Assembly (NCBI RefSeq): GCF_003627095.1
Contig: NZ_CP032627.1
Coordinates: 124,001-188,000, forward strand
Source: Lactococcus allomyrinae
GTDB taxonomy: Bacteria > Bacillota > Bacilli > Lactobacillales > Streptococcaceae
Reading direction: 5' to 3'
DNA: 64,000 nucleotides
Position numbers and translations under genes: made by a program. Each line of letters begins with the position of its first letter. The stretch's first letter is position 1. The notes beneath the pieces are model-generated. The model did no database searches, was not told the origin of the DNA, and was given only the letters and a program-made list of their open reading frames with translations. Shown piece by piece: positions 1-7,482 of this stretch.

Positions 1-26
1 TGCCTTATGTTATTCGCAAAAAATGA
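1..26 (+). CDS. 3' end of an upstream gene (possibly citrate synthase)
   Basis: One frame reads P-Y-V-I-R-K-K and stops at 24-26, about 22 bases before icd. In lactococci icd follows the citrate synthase gene, so this may be its tail. The fragment is too short to prove the frame or the identity; another frame stays open to a stop at 43-45. Confidence 0.2.
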
Positions 27-48
27 TGGTAAGTTAATGAGGTAGAAG

Positions 49-1286
49 ATGAAAATAGAAGTAAAAGATGGCAAGTTATCTGTTCCTGACGTACCAACGA
101 TTGGTTATATCAGAGGAGACGGCGTAGGTAGGGATATTTTTCCAGAGGCAAGACGAGTGTTTGATGCAGCTGTGGAAAAGGTTTTTACTGGAGAGAAGAA
201 GATTGATTGGCAGAAATTACTGGCAGGAGGTGAAGCATTTGAGGTGACTGGGAAGTATCTTCCTGAGGAAACACTTGAACAGATTTCAAAAAATCTGATT
301 GCTATCAAAGGCCCTTTGATGACTCCTGTGGGAGAAAGTTTTCGCTCAATCAATGTAACTTTGAGACAGAAGCTGGATTTGTACGCTTGTGTGCGTCCTG
401 TTGAATATTTTTCTGGAATTATTGCTCCTGTGAAGGAACCAGAAAAAGTTAATATGACAATTTTCCGCGAGAATACAGAGGATATTTACGCAGGAATCGA
501 GTTTGCATCTGACACATCTGAAGCAGAAAAGTTGATTTCATTCTTGTCAGAAGTATTAGGTGTTCGGGGCATTCGTTTTCCACAAACATCAGCGATTGGT
601 GTAAAACCAGTCAGTCCCGACGGGACAAAACGCTTGGTACGCTCTGCCTTTGACTATGCCTTACAACATGATAAAAAGCGCGTGACGATTGTGCATAAAG
701 GAAATATCATGAAGTTTACAGAGGGAGGATTTAGAAAATGGGCTTATGAAGTGGCTGCTGAATATCCAACTTTTACAAAACTGGAATATGATAAAATAAA
801 AAAAGAACAGGGCGTTCAAAAGGCTGAAAAGGAAAAGTCCACTGCTCTTAAAGTGGGTAAAATTTATGTTGATGATGTGATTGCTGATAATTTTCTCCAA
901 CAGATTATTCTCAATCCGCAAAATTTTGATGTTATTGCGACACTTAACTTGAATGGCGATTATATCTCTGATGCGCTTGCCGCTCAGGTTGGAGGCATTG
1001 GGATTGCTCCTGGCGCCAATATTAATTATAAAACAGGACATGCCATCTTTGAAGCAACACATGGCACAGCCCCTGATATTGCGGGCTAAATCAAGCAAAT
1101 CCGTCAAGTCTGATTTTATCAGGGGTGATGATGTTTGAATATATCGGTTGGCAAGAAGTTGCAGATTTGATAAAGTTAGCACTTTCAAAGGTTTTTCGGT
1201 CTGGGGCAGTTACTTCGGACTTGGGAGGAGAACTTTCGACGATGGAATTTGCTGACAGATTAGTTGATTTTATAAAAACAACATAA
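49..1286 (+). pseudogene. icd: isocitrate dehydrogenase (NADP), frameshifted
   Basis: Icd converts isocitrate to 2-oxoglutarate in the cytoplasm and supplies the carbon skeleton for glutamate. The start is well placed behind GAGGTAG. The first 346 codons carry the family landmarks: RSINV around the phosphate-binding serine, [14 protein letters not shown], the lysine in [13 protein letters not shown], and [14 protein letters not shown]. The frame stops at 1087-1089 just after [11 protein letters not shown]. Reading from 1086 in another frame gives [16 protein letters not shown] and continues to a stop at 1284-1286, exactly the missing C-terminus (about 66 residues). Adding one base in the GGG run near 1083-1085 would restore a protein of about 412 residues, the normal family length. 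The break is either a real recent mutation, which would predict glutamate auxotrophy, or a sequencing error. Confidence 0.85.
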
Positions 1287-1320
1287 AAAAATTCTGTCAG
1301 TATACTGACAGAATTTTTTA
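1285..1320. terminator. bidirectional terminator built on a CTGTCAG palindrome
   Basis: The core CTGTCAGTATACTGACAG at 1294-1311 is a perfect dyad flanked by an A run on the left and a T run on the right, so it can end transcripts from both icd and the convergent clpP. It is also a member of the dispersed CTGTCAG repeat. Confidence 0.75.
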
Positions 1321-1323
1321 TAC

Positions 1324-1923
1324 TTATTTTAATGAATTGTTTTCCATAATTTCATCAATGAAACCATAGTCTAAAGTTTCTTTGGCGTCCATCCAGTGGT
1401 CGCGTTCTGTATCTTTATGAATTTGCTCAATAGGTTTTCCTGAGTTTTCAGAGAGAATACGCTCTAGGCGGTCACGTGTCTTTTTAATACTGTCAGCAAT
1501 AATTTGAATATCTGTTTGTTGAGTACCTTGTCCAGCACCACCCATTGGTTGGTGAATCAAATATTCTGCATTTGGCAACATGAAGCGTTTGCCTTTTGTA
1601 CCACTTGATGCAATGATTGTTCCCATTGAAGCAGCCATACCCATGACGATGGTTTGAACATCAGATTTAATGAAATTCATTGTGTCAACAATAGCAAGAC
1701 CAGCTGATACAGAGCCACCAGGGCTGTTAACATAAAGATAGATGTCTTTCGTGTTATCTTGTGCATCAAGAAAGAGGAGCTGTGCAATAATACTGTTTGC
1801 CATTCCATCTTCAACGGGACCTGTCAGCATAATGATGCGGTCTTTCAGAAGTCTTGAGTAGATATCATAAGCGCGTTCGCCACGACTAGATTGTTCAATA
1901 ACAGTAGGTACTAAATAACCCAT
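1324..1923 (-). CDS. clpP: ATP-dependent Clp protease proteolytic subunit
   Basis: ClpP is the serine peptidase barrel that degrades proteins fed by Clp ATPases, central to heat and oxidative stress quality control. The 199-residue length is normal for the family. The catalytic triad is visible: Ser99 in GMAASMG, His124 in YLIHQPMGG and Asp175 in TERDHWMDA. The start [11 protein letters not shown] follows AAAAGGAGA. It is transcribed alone and convergently with icd, with a shared terminator at 1285-1320. Upstream lie a sigma-A promoter and a CtsR operator that overlaps it, so the gene should be derepressed by heat or protein damage. Confidence 0.97.
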   Translation of the reverse strand: MGYLVPTVIEQSSRGERAYDIYSRLLKDRIIMLTGPVEDGMANSIIAQLLFLDAQDNTKDIYLYVNSPGGSVSAGLAIVDTMNFIKSDVQTIVMGMAASMGTIIASSGTKGKRFMLPNAEYLIHQPMGGAGQGTQQTDIQIIADSIKKTRDRLERILSENSGKPIEQIHKDTERDHWMDAKETLDYGFIDEIMENNSLK

Positions 1924-2062
1924 AAATTGAATCTCCTTTTATAAGATATGAGTCTAACTCTCTTAAAATCATGAGGATACTAGTTTTTCTCGGACTTTGC
2001 GGAGATTTTACTTTAGATTTTTATGATTTCAAAGAGAGTGAACTCTATTAATATTTTTCTTT

Positions 2063-2091
2063 ATTATAACTCATTGGTCAAAAAAGGTCAA
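2063..2091 (-). promoter_or_regulatory. clpP promoter
   Basis: On the minus strand, TTGACC (plus 2086-2091), a 17-base spacer and TATAAT (plus 2063-2068) form a near-consensus sigma-A promoter pointing at clpP. Confidence 0.8.
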
Positions 2092-2092
2092 A
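2076..2092. promoter_or_regulatory. CtsR operator (heptad direct repeat)
   Basis: GGTCAAAAAAGGTCAAA is two perfect GGTCAAA heptads separated by three bases, the consensus CtsR binding site. It covers the -35 box and spacer of the clpP promoter, so binding would block RNA polymerase. Confidence 0.9.
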
Positions 2093-2114
2093 GAAAATAG
2101 TTTTTTGAATAAAA

Positions 2115-2140
2115 ATTTTCTGTCAGTACTGACAAAATTT
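2115..2140. repeat. CTGTCAG palindrome copy
   Basis: TGTCAGTACTGACA at 2121-2134 with AAAATTTTC on the left and AAAATTTT on the right forms a long near-perfect dyad just upstream of the promoter of the 2198 gene. It is a member of the dispersed family. Confidence 0.7.
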
Positions 2141-2181
2141 TTGTTAGTAAAGAGTTTAAACTTTCAGAACGCTTTCAAATT

Positions 2182-2190
2182 TGTTATAAT
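2182..2190 (+). promoter_or_regulatory. extended -10 promoter of the 2198 gene
   Basis: TGTTATAAT is an extended -10 element. Its last base is 7 nt before the ATG at 2198, which predicts a leaderless or near-leaderless mRNA. Confidence 0.65.
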
Positions 2191-2197
2191 TAAATCT

Positions 2198-2728
2198 ATG
2201 AATACTGAACTTGTTATTGCCATGATTTTTGGAATGTTTATCGGTGCTTGGCTTTTGATTGCAGGCATTTATATTTATAAAGTCTATGATGAAAATCGTT
2301 ATAAAAAACGATTAACGATTGAGAAATTGCTTCGTGAAATTGAGGTTAGAAATACATTAAATCAAAAAGTGATTGAGATTCTTAATCGCCCGATTACAGG
2401 CGATGACAAGGAATTGATTAATCCTCAAAGTGATGTTAAAGTTCCTTTTTATGATTATAACTTTTTGAAAAATTATACATCAATGTATAATTTATACATT
2501 CCGACATATTTTTTGAATACTTTCTTTAAAAAATTATCACACCATTTGGCTGTTTTTGATGATGAGCAAGATTTAAAAAATGGAGGTTACATTTTTAAAG
2601 AATCGCGCACAATTTTTGAAAATTTTTCTGTCGAAATTACTGATGATATTGAAGCGAAAAAGCGGGAATTGCAAAAAGCAAAAAATGTTTACCCTGCAAT
2701 GCTGAAGAAGCAGCACTATAATATCTGA
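2198..2728 (+). CDS. hypothetical protein, single N-terminal membrane anchor
   Basis: I do not recognise this 176-residue protein. From the ATG at 2198 it has a hydrophobic segment at about residues 3-27 (ending GIYIYKV), followed by a basic charged stretch (DENRYKKR) and a soluble alpha-helical region of about 145 residues rich in Asn, Lys, Phe and Tyr. By the positive-inside rule the soluble part should be cytoplasmic. No metal-binding or catalytic motif is evident. The frame is open further upstream to 2105, but that extension reads through the palindrome repeat and the promoter, so I reject it. There is no ribosome binding site; the -10 box sits 7 nt before the ATG. Confidence 0.75.
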   Translation: MNTELVIAMIFGMFIGAWLLIAGIYIYKVYDENRYKKRLTIEKLLREIEVRNTLNQKVIEILNRPITGDDKELINPQSDVKVPFYDYNFLKNYTSMYNLYIPTYFLNTFFKKLSHHLAVFDDEQDLKNGGYIFKESRTIFENFSVEITDDIEAKKRELQKAKNVYPAMLKKQHYNI

Positions 2729-2874
2729 TGCTGTGATTTACAACTTACTTTTTGTTTGCATAAAAGTAAGCCCTGTTAGTAAAATAATATGTAATCATTA
2801 GATAGAAAATGTCTAAAATTTTGATTAAAATACTGTCACAATGTACTCTTGTATCAAAGATATGGAGTCATGAT

Positions 2875-2916
2875 TTCCTAGAATTTTGGAGTATCCTCAT
2901 ACTAAAATTCTAGGAA
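2875..2916. repeat. long inverted repeat in the 2729-3067 gap
   Basis: TTCCTAGAATTTT and AAAATTCTAGGAA face each other with partial pairing of the intervening AGTAT/ATACT, giving a stem of about 17 bp around a CCTC loop. A CTGACAG half-site followed by eight T's lies just downstream (2921-2935), so it may act as a terminator or attenuator. The rest of the gap holds a CATCAAAGATATG-like repeat fragment near 2851 and the spx promoter. Confidence 0.55.
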
Positions 2917-3000
2917 AGTGCTGACAGTTTTTTTGTCAATAAAATATTGTGAATTTTTATGAAAAACTTTGAAAAAGGTCTTTTTTTAACCCTTCAAATG

Positions 3001-3009
3001 TGTTATAAT
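3001..3009 (+). promoter_or_regulatory. spx extended -10 promoter
   Basis: TGTTATAAT is an extended -10 box about 58 bases before the spx ATG. No clear -35 is seen 17 bases upstream, where there is a T run. Confidence 0.55.
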
Positions 3010-3067
3010 TGAACAATCATTGATGTTTAATATTATTAGTTAAATAAATATACACGAAGGAGAGACG

Positions 3068-3466
3068 ATGATTACAATCTATACAGCCCCCTCTTGTACA
3101 AGCTGTAAAAAAGCTAAAAATTGGCTTTCATATCACCAAATTCCATTCAACGAGCGAAATCTCATTGCTGACCCATTATCAGTTGATGAAATCAGTCGTA
3201 TTTTGGAAAAATGTGATGATGGTGTGGAAGGATTGATTTCAAGCCGAAACCGTTTTGTGAAGACTTTGGGTGTTGATTTTGAAGATTTATCACTGTCAGC
3301 AGCGATTAAAATCATTTCAGAAAATCCGCAAATTATGCGTCGTCCAATCATCATGGATGAAAAACGTTTGCACGTTGGCTACAACGAAGAAGAAATTCGA
3401 GCTTTCCTGCCACGTACGGTGCGCATTTTAGAAAATGGCGGTGCACGTTTACGTAGCGCAATCTAA
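3068..3466 (+). CDS. spx: Spx-family transcriptional regulator
   Basis: Spx proteins bind the RNA polymerase alpha C-terminal domain and redirect it in thiol and oxidative stress. The 132-residue protein has the ArsC-like thioredoxin fold signature APSCTSCKKA with the redox CxxC at Cys10/Cys13, the RRPIIMDEKRLHVGYNEEEIRAFLPR block typical of Spx in its second half, and a charged C-terminus. The ATG follows AAGGAGAG. Lactococci carry several Spx paralogues, so I cannot say which one this is. It is a single-gene unit with its own terminator. Confidence 0.93.
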   Translation: MITIYTAPSCTSCKKAKNWLSYHQIPFNERNLIADPLSVDEISRILEKCDDGVEGLISSRNRFVKTLGVDFEDLSLSAAIKIISENPQIMRRPIIMDEKRLHVGYNEEEIRAFLPRTVRILENGGARLRSAI

Positions 3467-3493
3467 TTATTTATTTAAAAAAGGAATTTTTCG

Positions 3494-3517
3494 AGACGTT
3501 AGTTGCGTCTTTTTTTT
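3494..3517 (+). terminator. spx terminator
   Basis: AGACG, a seven-base loop and CGTCT are followed by a run of T's, a typical small rho-independent terminator. Confidence 0.75.
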
Positions 3518-3555
3518 GTCATCTATAAAAGATAGTGACCATAAGTAAGTGATTG

Positions 3556-3576
3556 GCTGACAAAACTTCTGTCAGT
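3556..3576. repeat. CTGACA / CTGTCAG half-site pair
   Basis: GGCTGACAAAACTTCTGTCAGTAA contains two opposed half-sites of the dispersed palindrome separated by a short spacer, forming a small hairpin upstream of tatD. Confidence 0.5.
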
Positions 3577-3694
3577 AATTTTTTATATCACTTGATGCTT
3601 AAAAGCTTTGATGACCAGAACATTTGAGTTCCTATACTTAAGCTTACTAGAAAAAAGGTGTGAAAAGATGAGGTAAATGAGCTATAATGGAGAC

Positions 3695-4474
3695 ATGGAA
3701 ATTTTTGATACACATACACATCTCAACTCTGAGGAGTTTGATGGACGGATACCAGATGAGCTAAAAAAAGCTGAACAGCTTGGGGTAACCAGAATCAATA
3801 ACGTGGGAAGTAACTATAAGTTGAATAAGAAAGCCGTTTTGTTAGCAGAAAAATTTGCTGCGTGTTATGCCACAATTGGCTGGCACCCTGATGATGCGGC
3901 AGAGTTTGATGCTGATGCCGAGCAATATTTGCTTGAGCAACTTTCAAAAGAGAAAGTTATTGCGCTTGGTGAGATTGGCTTAGATTATCATTGGATGGTA
4001 CGTTCTAAAGAAGAACAAGAGCGCATTTTCAGACGGCAGATTCAGATTTCGAAGCGCGCAAATGTTCCATTCCAAGTCCATACGAGAGATGCACTTGACG
4101 ATACTTATGCTATCATCAAGGATGAAGGTGTAGGAAGTTCGGGGGCGATAATGCATTCATTTTCTGGAACCTATGAAGATGCAAAGCGTTTTGTCGAACT
4201 TGGGATGATGATTTCCTTTTCAGGAGTGGTCACTTTTAAAAAGTCTGTTGCGGAACAAGAAGCAGCACAATTGTTGCCTCTTGATAAAATTTTGGTGGAA
4301 ACAGATGCACCATATTTGACGCCTGTACCTTATCGAGGGAGAGAAAACACACCGGGATACACACGGTATGTTATTGATAAAATCGCAGAACTACGCGGAA
4401 TTTCGGCTGAAGAGATCGCACGCATAACAACCAAAAATGCTTTAAATATTTTTAACTTAGCAAGTGCGTGCTAA
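3695..4474 (+). CDS. tatD: TatD-family metal-dependent deoxyribonuclease
   Basis: TatD proteins are TIM-barrel metal hydrolases with 3'-5' DNase activity. All metal ligands are present: the HTHLN pair near the N-terminus, the glutamate in GEIGLDYHW, the histidines in QVHTRDA and IMHSFSG, and the aspartate in VETDAPYLTP. From 3695 (MEIFDTHTHLN) the product is 259 residues, the family norm. An ATG at 3677 is possible but lies before TATAAT at 3683-3688, which ends 6 nt before the 3695 ATG; a leaderless start is therefore favoured. The last codons and the stop come from an intergenic repeat (NLASAC). In many Firmicutes this gene is followed directly by RNase M5 and KsgA; here about 3 kb intervenes. 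Confidence 0.93.
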   Translation: MEIFDTHTHLNSEEFDGRIPDELKKAEQLGVTRINNVGSNYKLNKKAVLLAEKFAACYATIGWHPDDAAEFDADAEQYLLEQLSKEKVIALGEIGLDYHWMVRSKEEQERIFRRQIQISKRANVPFQVHTRDALDDTYAIIKDEGVGSSGAIMHSFSGTYEDAKRFVELGMMISFSGVVTFKKSVAEQEAAQLLPLDKILVETDAPYLTPVPYRGRENTPGYTRYVIDKIAELRGISAEEIARITTKNALNIFNLASAC

Positions 4475-4583
4475 TTCCCCCACCTTTTAGGTGGCGGGAT
4501 AAGCAGCACTAAGCTCTGCTTTCGTTCTACTAACATTGGTGAGGGAGAAAGCATCCCCCACCGATGAAGTAATCACTTCAACT
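4458..4583 (+). repeat. family A intergenic repeat, copy 1
   Basis: It starts inside the tatD 3' end with ACTTAGCAAGTGCGTGC, contains CTAACATTGGTG, and ends with the palindrome TGAAGTAATCACTTCA at 4565-4580. Related copies lie near 5423, 8098, 18640, 34065, 53352 and 58200. Confidence 0.7.
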
Positions 4584-4590
4584 TATATTT

Positions 4591-4637
4591 TTGTTGACAG
4601 GCAACTAAAAACGATGTATAATGTTGCTTGTCAACAA
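4591..4637 (+). promoter_or_regulatory. azoreductase promoter inside a long dyad operator
   Basis: TTGACA (4594-4599), 17 bases and TATAAT (4617-4622) form a consensus promoter. A 15-base inverted repeat brackets it: TTGTTGACAGGCAAC at 4591-4605 and GTTGCTTGTCAACAA at 4623-4637, one mismatch, 17 bases apart. The geometry fits a repressor operator on either side of the -10 box. Confidence 0.7.
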
Positions 4638-4682
4638 AAAGTTGATTCTTCTCTAACTTGGGAATTTAATGTAAATCCAGTT

Positions 4683-4762
4683 TTTGGTAGAATGAACGCT
4701 ATCTTGACGAAATGAGTTCGGAGCGTTTAGAGTTGATGAAAATAAACGCACCCTACATCTTA
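4683..4762. repeat. family B intergenic repeat, copy 1
   Basis: GAGTTCGGAGCGTTTAGAG and CATCTTAATCGAAA match parts of the repeats at 9613-9920 and 45325-45490. It occupies the leader of the azoreductase gene. Confidence 0.5.
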
Positions 4763-4782
4763 ATCGAAAGAAGATTTAAAAA

Positions 4783-5421
4783 ATGAGTACTTTGCTAGCG
4801 ATTTTAGCCCACCCCCACACAGATGATTTTAGTTGGTCTTTAGCGACCTTTGATGAATTTATCAAGAGCTATGAAGAGGAACATCCTGATGAACACATCA
4901 TTATTCGTGATTTATTTGAAGAAAAAGTGCCAGCGCTTGACAACGACACTTTTGCTGCTTGGAAACGGAACAAATATGCTCCAGATACTTTGACTGAGGC
5001 AGACCAAGTACTTTTAGCGCGTCATAATGCTTATGTTGATGAATTTATAGCTGCTGATAAGTATGTCTTTGTCAATCCGATGTATAATGGCTTCACAACA
5101 GCGGAGCTGAAACAATACATTGATGTGATTGCTGTGCCACGCAAACTTTTTCGTTATACAGAAAATGGTCCTGTTGGTCTTTTGAAAGGGAAGAAGAGTT
5201 TACATATTCAGTCAGCTGGTGGTTTCTACCATAATGAAGAAGATGCATCGCATATGGCGGAGGATTTGGGTGCGGCATATATTGAGCAAACCATGAAAAT
5301 GATTGGGATTGAAGCGCGTGAACAACTCTTTGTTGAGGGGTACGCCCATTATCCAGAGCGTGCCGAAGAATTGAAGAAAAAAGCCTTCGATGAAGCACGT
5401 GAATTAGGAAAAGACTTTTGA
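4783..5421 (+). CDS. azoR: FMN-dependent NADH-azoreductase / quinone reductase
   Basis: A 212-residue flavodoxin-fold oxidoreductase that should reduce quinones or azo compounds with NAD(P)H in the cytoplasm. Supporting motifs are ILAHPHTDDFSWS at the N-terminus (phosphate-binding loop), FVNPMYNGFTTAELKQYID in the middle and FRYTENGPVGLLKGKK, closely similar to the AzoR signature RYTENGPxGL. The last third (SAGGFYH, then MKMIGIE) fits the family. A purine-rich GAAAGAAG precedes the ATG. The promoter is enclosed by a 15-base dyad, so it is probably repressed; the MarR gene at 5730 is the obvious local candidate regulator, but that is inference. Confidence 0.85.
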   Translation: MSTLLAILAHPHTDDFSWSLATFDEFIKSYEEEHPDEHIIIRDLFEEKVPALDNDTFAAWKRNKYAPDTLTEADQVLLARHNAYVDEFIAADKYVFVNPMYNGFTTAELKQYIDVIAVPRKLFRYTENGPVGLLKGKKSLHIQSAGGFYHNEEDASHMAEDLGAAYIEQTMKMIGIEAREQLFVEGYAHYPERAEELKKKAFDEARELGKDF

Positions 5422-5422
5422 A

Positions 5423-5640
5423 TTGATTACTTCATTGGTGGGGGACTTTTTCTCCTCCACCAATATTAGGGTATAACCCCACATCAAAGATATGAGGTCA
5501 CACCTCCGCTTCGCTACGTTATCCATTCGCTAAAAGTTGCAAGGCGAAATGGTCCTGTCTCTGAAGTTTATCTCGCTTCGCTACGCTGCCGATTTTACTA
5601 TCTCCGCAACTTCGTTGCTCCGCTGTCCATTTGCTTAGGA
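5423..5640 (-). repeat. family A intergenic repeat, copy 2 (inverted)
   Basis: It begins TTGATTACTTCATTGGTGGG, in opposite orientation to copy 1, then carries ACATCAAAGATATGAGGTCA and a GC-richer stretch CTTCGCTACG repeated near 5511 and 5577. No coding capacity is seen. The tail (5640-5710) matches family B near 45440 (GAGTTCTGGACAAG). Confidence 0.65.
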
Positions 5641-5714
5641 GGTAAAGCTTCAAGAGAAAACGGCAATAGCCAAATAGCAATTTTCATGAGTTCTGGACAA
5701 GTAGCCTCACCTCT

Positions 5715-5723
5715 TGGTATAAT
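5715..5723 (+). promoter_or_regulatory. extended -10 promoter of the MarR gene
   Basis: TGGTATAAT, an extended -10 box ending 6 nt before the ATG at 5730. This predicts a leaderless mRNA; no ribosome binding site is present. Confidence 0.7.
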
Positions 5724-5729
5724 GAAACA

Positions 5730-6227
5730 ATGAGAAATGGAAAAGAAGTGGATAAAGCAATCGCTCAGGCTTTGCATGATTTGCGTAATCAGAAAGGAAA
5801 TCGAACGCTTGAATCGCAGTGGATTTTGCGGCAATTAGGTGATGAAGAGTTGACAAAAGAAGTAAAAAGCTTATCTGTTGTGGCACTTCATATCTTGTCT
5901 AGCTTGAAAGAAAAGGATTTGACTGGTGTTGAGCTGGCAAGTCATTTGGAGGTCACGCGTGGAGCGATTACACGTGCTGCTGGAAATCTGACAGCATATC
6001 ATTTTGTTAAAATTTATCAGCTTGATGCGGATAAAAAGAAAATTTTTTATCAGTTGACAGATAAGGGGCGCAAAGTCGCTGCTGTTCATGATAAAATGCA
6101 TGAGAAGATTGATGAGATTTTCAATGAACGAATTTTTTTGAAATATACGGAAAATGAAAAGCAAGTGATTTTAGGGTTTTTGACGGATGTTGATGCAGTA
6201 GATGACTTGTTGAATAAGATGTTATGA
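5730..6227 (+). CDS. MarR-family transcriptional regulator
   Basis: The 165-residue protein has the winged-helix layout of MarR: LSVVALHILSSLKEKDLTGVELASHLEVTRGAITRAAGNL for helices 2-4, with the recognition helix around VTRGAITRAA, then a wing DADKKKIFYQLTDKGRK and a C-terminal dimerisation helix. It is the first gene of a tight cluster (membrane protein, VOC protein, P-loop kinase). The start has no Shine-Dalgarno and a -10 box directly upstream. Its ligand is unknown; candidates for control are this cluster and the azoreductase behind the dyad at 4591-4637. Confidence 0.88.
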   Translation: MRNGKEVDKAIAQALHDLRNQKGNRTLESQWILRQLGDEELTKEVKSLSVVALHILSSLKEKDLTGVELASHLEVTRGAITRAAGNLTAYHFVKIYQLDADKKKIFYQLTDKGRKVAAVHDKMHEKIDEIFNERIFLKYTENEKQVILGFLTDVDAVDDLLNKML

Positions 6228-6251
6228 GCGCTGTAAGAGGAGCAATAACGC

Positions 6252-6545
6252 ATGGTTTGGATTGAGATTTTAGGGAGCTGGTTGCTTTTCATGGGGGCGG
6301 TGTTGCAGGCTTTCATTGAGTTTAGCGAGGGAGACAAGAAAAACTTGCTCCGTGTGCGTGGCTGGACGATTGTGTCTTGGGGTGCTTGGTTTGTTGCAAT
6401 TTCGGGGACTTGGTCGGGTGTGGCAGCGCTTCATTTTGGTTTTTGGATTTGGCTTTTGGTCATCGCTATCTTGAGTGTGCTTACGATTGGTGGTGTGGTT
6501 ACGCTACTTTCGAGACACGAACTTTATGGAAAGAAGAAAAAATGA
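6252..6545 (+). CDS. small membrane protein of unknown function
   Basis: A 97-residue protein with three probable membrane segments, about residues 4-23, 39-55 and 62-86, and a basic tail ending YGKKKK. Trp is abundant. I do not recognise the family. It starts 24 bases after the MarR gene, behind AAGAGGAG, and overlaps the next gene by 4 bases (ATGA), so it is co-translated with it. Confidence 0.72.
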   Translation: MVWIEILGSWLLFMGAVLQAFIEFSEGDKKNLLRVRGWTIVSWGAWFVAISGTWSGVAALHFGFWIWLLVIAILSVLTIGGVVTLLSRHELYGKKKK

Positions 6546-6928
6546 AATTAGATACATACGGACTTTTTGTCAAGAACTTGGCAGTGATGGTTCCTTTTTA
6601 CTGTGAAAATCTCGGTTTTACAACAGAATGGGATGGAAATCCTGACCACGCAGACTTATTTGATAAGGTGACAGGTTTTCGCTTGATGCTTTCTCAACGA
6701 AATTTTATTGAGGAGTTATTGGGGAGGAAAACAGTTGAGTTTGATTTAAATATGCGGATGGAACAAGCATTTTTGGTTGGTTCTCATTCCGAAGTTGATG
6801 AAAAATTTGTAGCATTTAAATTGGCGGGCATCAAAATAATTTCGGAACCCGTCACTTATCCGTGGGGACAACGTGCCTTTTATTTCGCTGACCCAGAGGG
6901 AAATTTGAGCGAGATTTTTGCAGAATAG
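6542..6928 (+). CDS. VOC-superfamily (glyoxalase/bleomycin resistance-like) protein
   Basis: From the ATG at 6542 the product is 128 residues. It shows the paired beta-alpha-beta-beta-beta layout: YGLFVKNLAVMVPFYCENLGF in the first module and FADPEGNLSEIFAE in the second, the latter being the usual VOC ending with its metal-ligand glutamate. Such proteins bind or isomerise small molecules; the substrate cannot be told. Longer starts in the same frame overlap the upstream membrane protein entirely and are rejected. Confidence 0.82.
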   Translation: MKLDTYGLFVKNLAVMVPFYCENLGFTTEWDGNPDHADLFDKVTGFRLMLSQRNFIEELLGRKTVEFDLNMRMEQAFLVGSHSEVDEKFVAFKLAGIKIISEPVTYPWGQRAFYFADPEGNLSEIFAE

Positions 6929-6939
6929 AAGCGAGCAAA

Positions 6940-7473
6940 ATGAAAATTATACTTATCGGAAGTTCGGGCAGCGGAAAATCCACACTGACAAGGGAGCTGT
7001 CAGTGCTGACAGAAAGTTCAGTCTTGCATTTGGATAGAGTTTTTCACGCTACCACTCAACAACCGCGCGAAGTTTTGCGCCAGACGACACGATCGTTTAT
7101 CGCCAGTCATGAGTCTTGGATTATTGATGGGAACTATGGCTCTACTTTGGATGAGCGGATTCCTTTTGCCGATGTCATCATCTGGCTAAAAGTGCCTCGG
7201 CCAACAGCTGTGATGCGCGTGGTTAAGCGCTCGGTAAAGGCTCGGTGGCTTGGGCAAAAACGGCAGGATATGGCCTCAGAGTTCGTTGAGAAATGGGATA
7301 AGGAATATCTCGAATTTTTGAAATTTGTTTGGAATTTTCCTAAGACAGAGTTTCCACAAATTGAAGAAAATTTAACAAAATTTGATGCTTGGGACAAGGT
7401 GGTTATTTTGAAAAATCGAAAAGACAAGGCAAAATATTTAACTACTTTGCAAAAAATTCAAAAGATAAAATGA
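6940..7473 (+). CDS. P-loop kinase, FlaR / DNA topology modulation family
   Basis: A 177-residue adenylate-kinase-like NTPase. The Walker A motif is GSSGSGKST at residues 7-15, followed by the HLDRVFH and WIIDGNY motifs usual in proteins annotated as DNA topology modulation (FlaR-like); the real substrate of this family is not established. The ELSVLTESS segment at residues 19-27 is encoded by a perfect CTGTCAGTGCTGACAG palindrome at 6997-7012, placed directly after the P-loop helix. It lies 11 bases after the VOC gene. Confidence 0.82.
   Translation: MKIILIGSSGSGKSTLTRELSVLTESSVLHLDRVFHATTQQPREVLRQTTRSFIASHESWIIDGNYGSTLDERIPFADVIIWLKVPRPTAVMRVVKRSVKARWLGQKRQDMASEFVEKWDKEYLEFLKFVWNFPKTEFPQIEENLTKFDAWDKVVILKNRKDKAKYLTTLQKIQKIK
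6997..7012. repeat. CTGTCAG palindrome inside a kinase gene
   Basis: CTGTCAGTGCTGACAG followed by AA, read in frame as L-S-V-L-T-E. One of the clearest intragenic copies. Confidence 0.8.
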
Positions 7474-7482
7474 AGTGAAAAT

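Noticed and set aside
661-1188. Minus-strand ORF of 175 codons opposite icd
   Set aside because: Shadow of icd; the protein has no family features and no ribosome binding site.
2105-2197. N-terminal extension of the 2198 gene reading through the palindrome (FLSVLTK)
   Set aside because: It would include the promoter and lacks a ribosome binding site; the -10 box favours the start at 2198.
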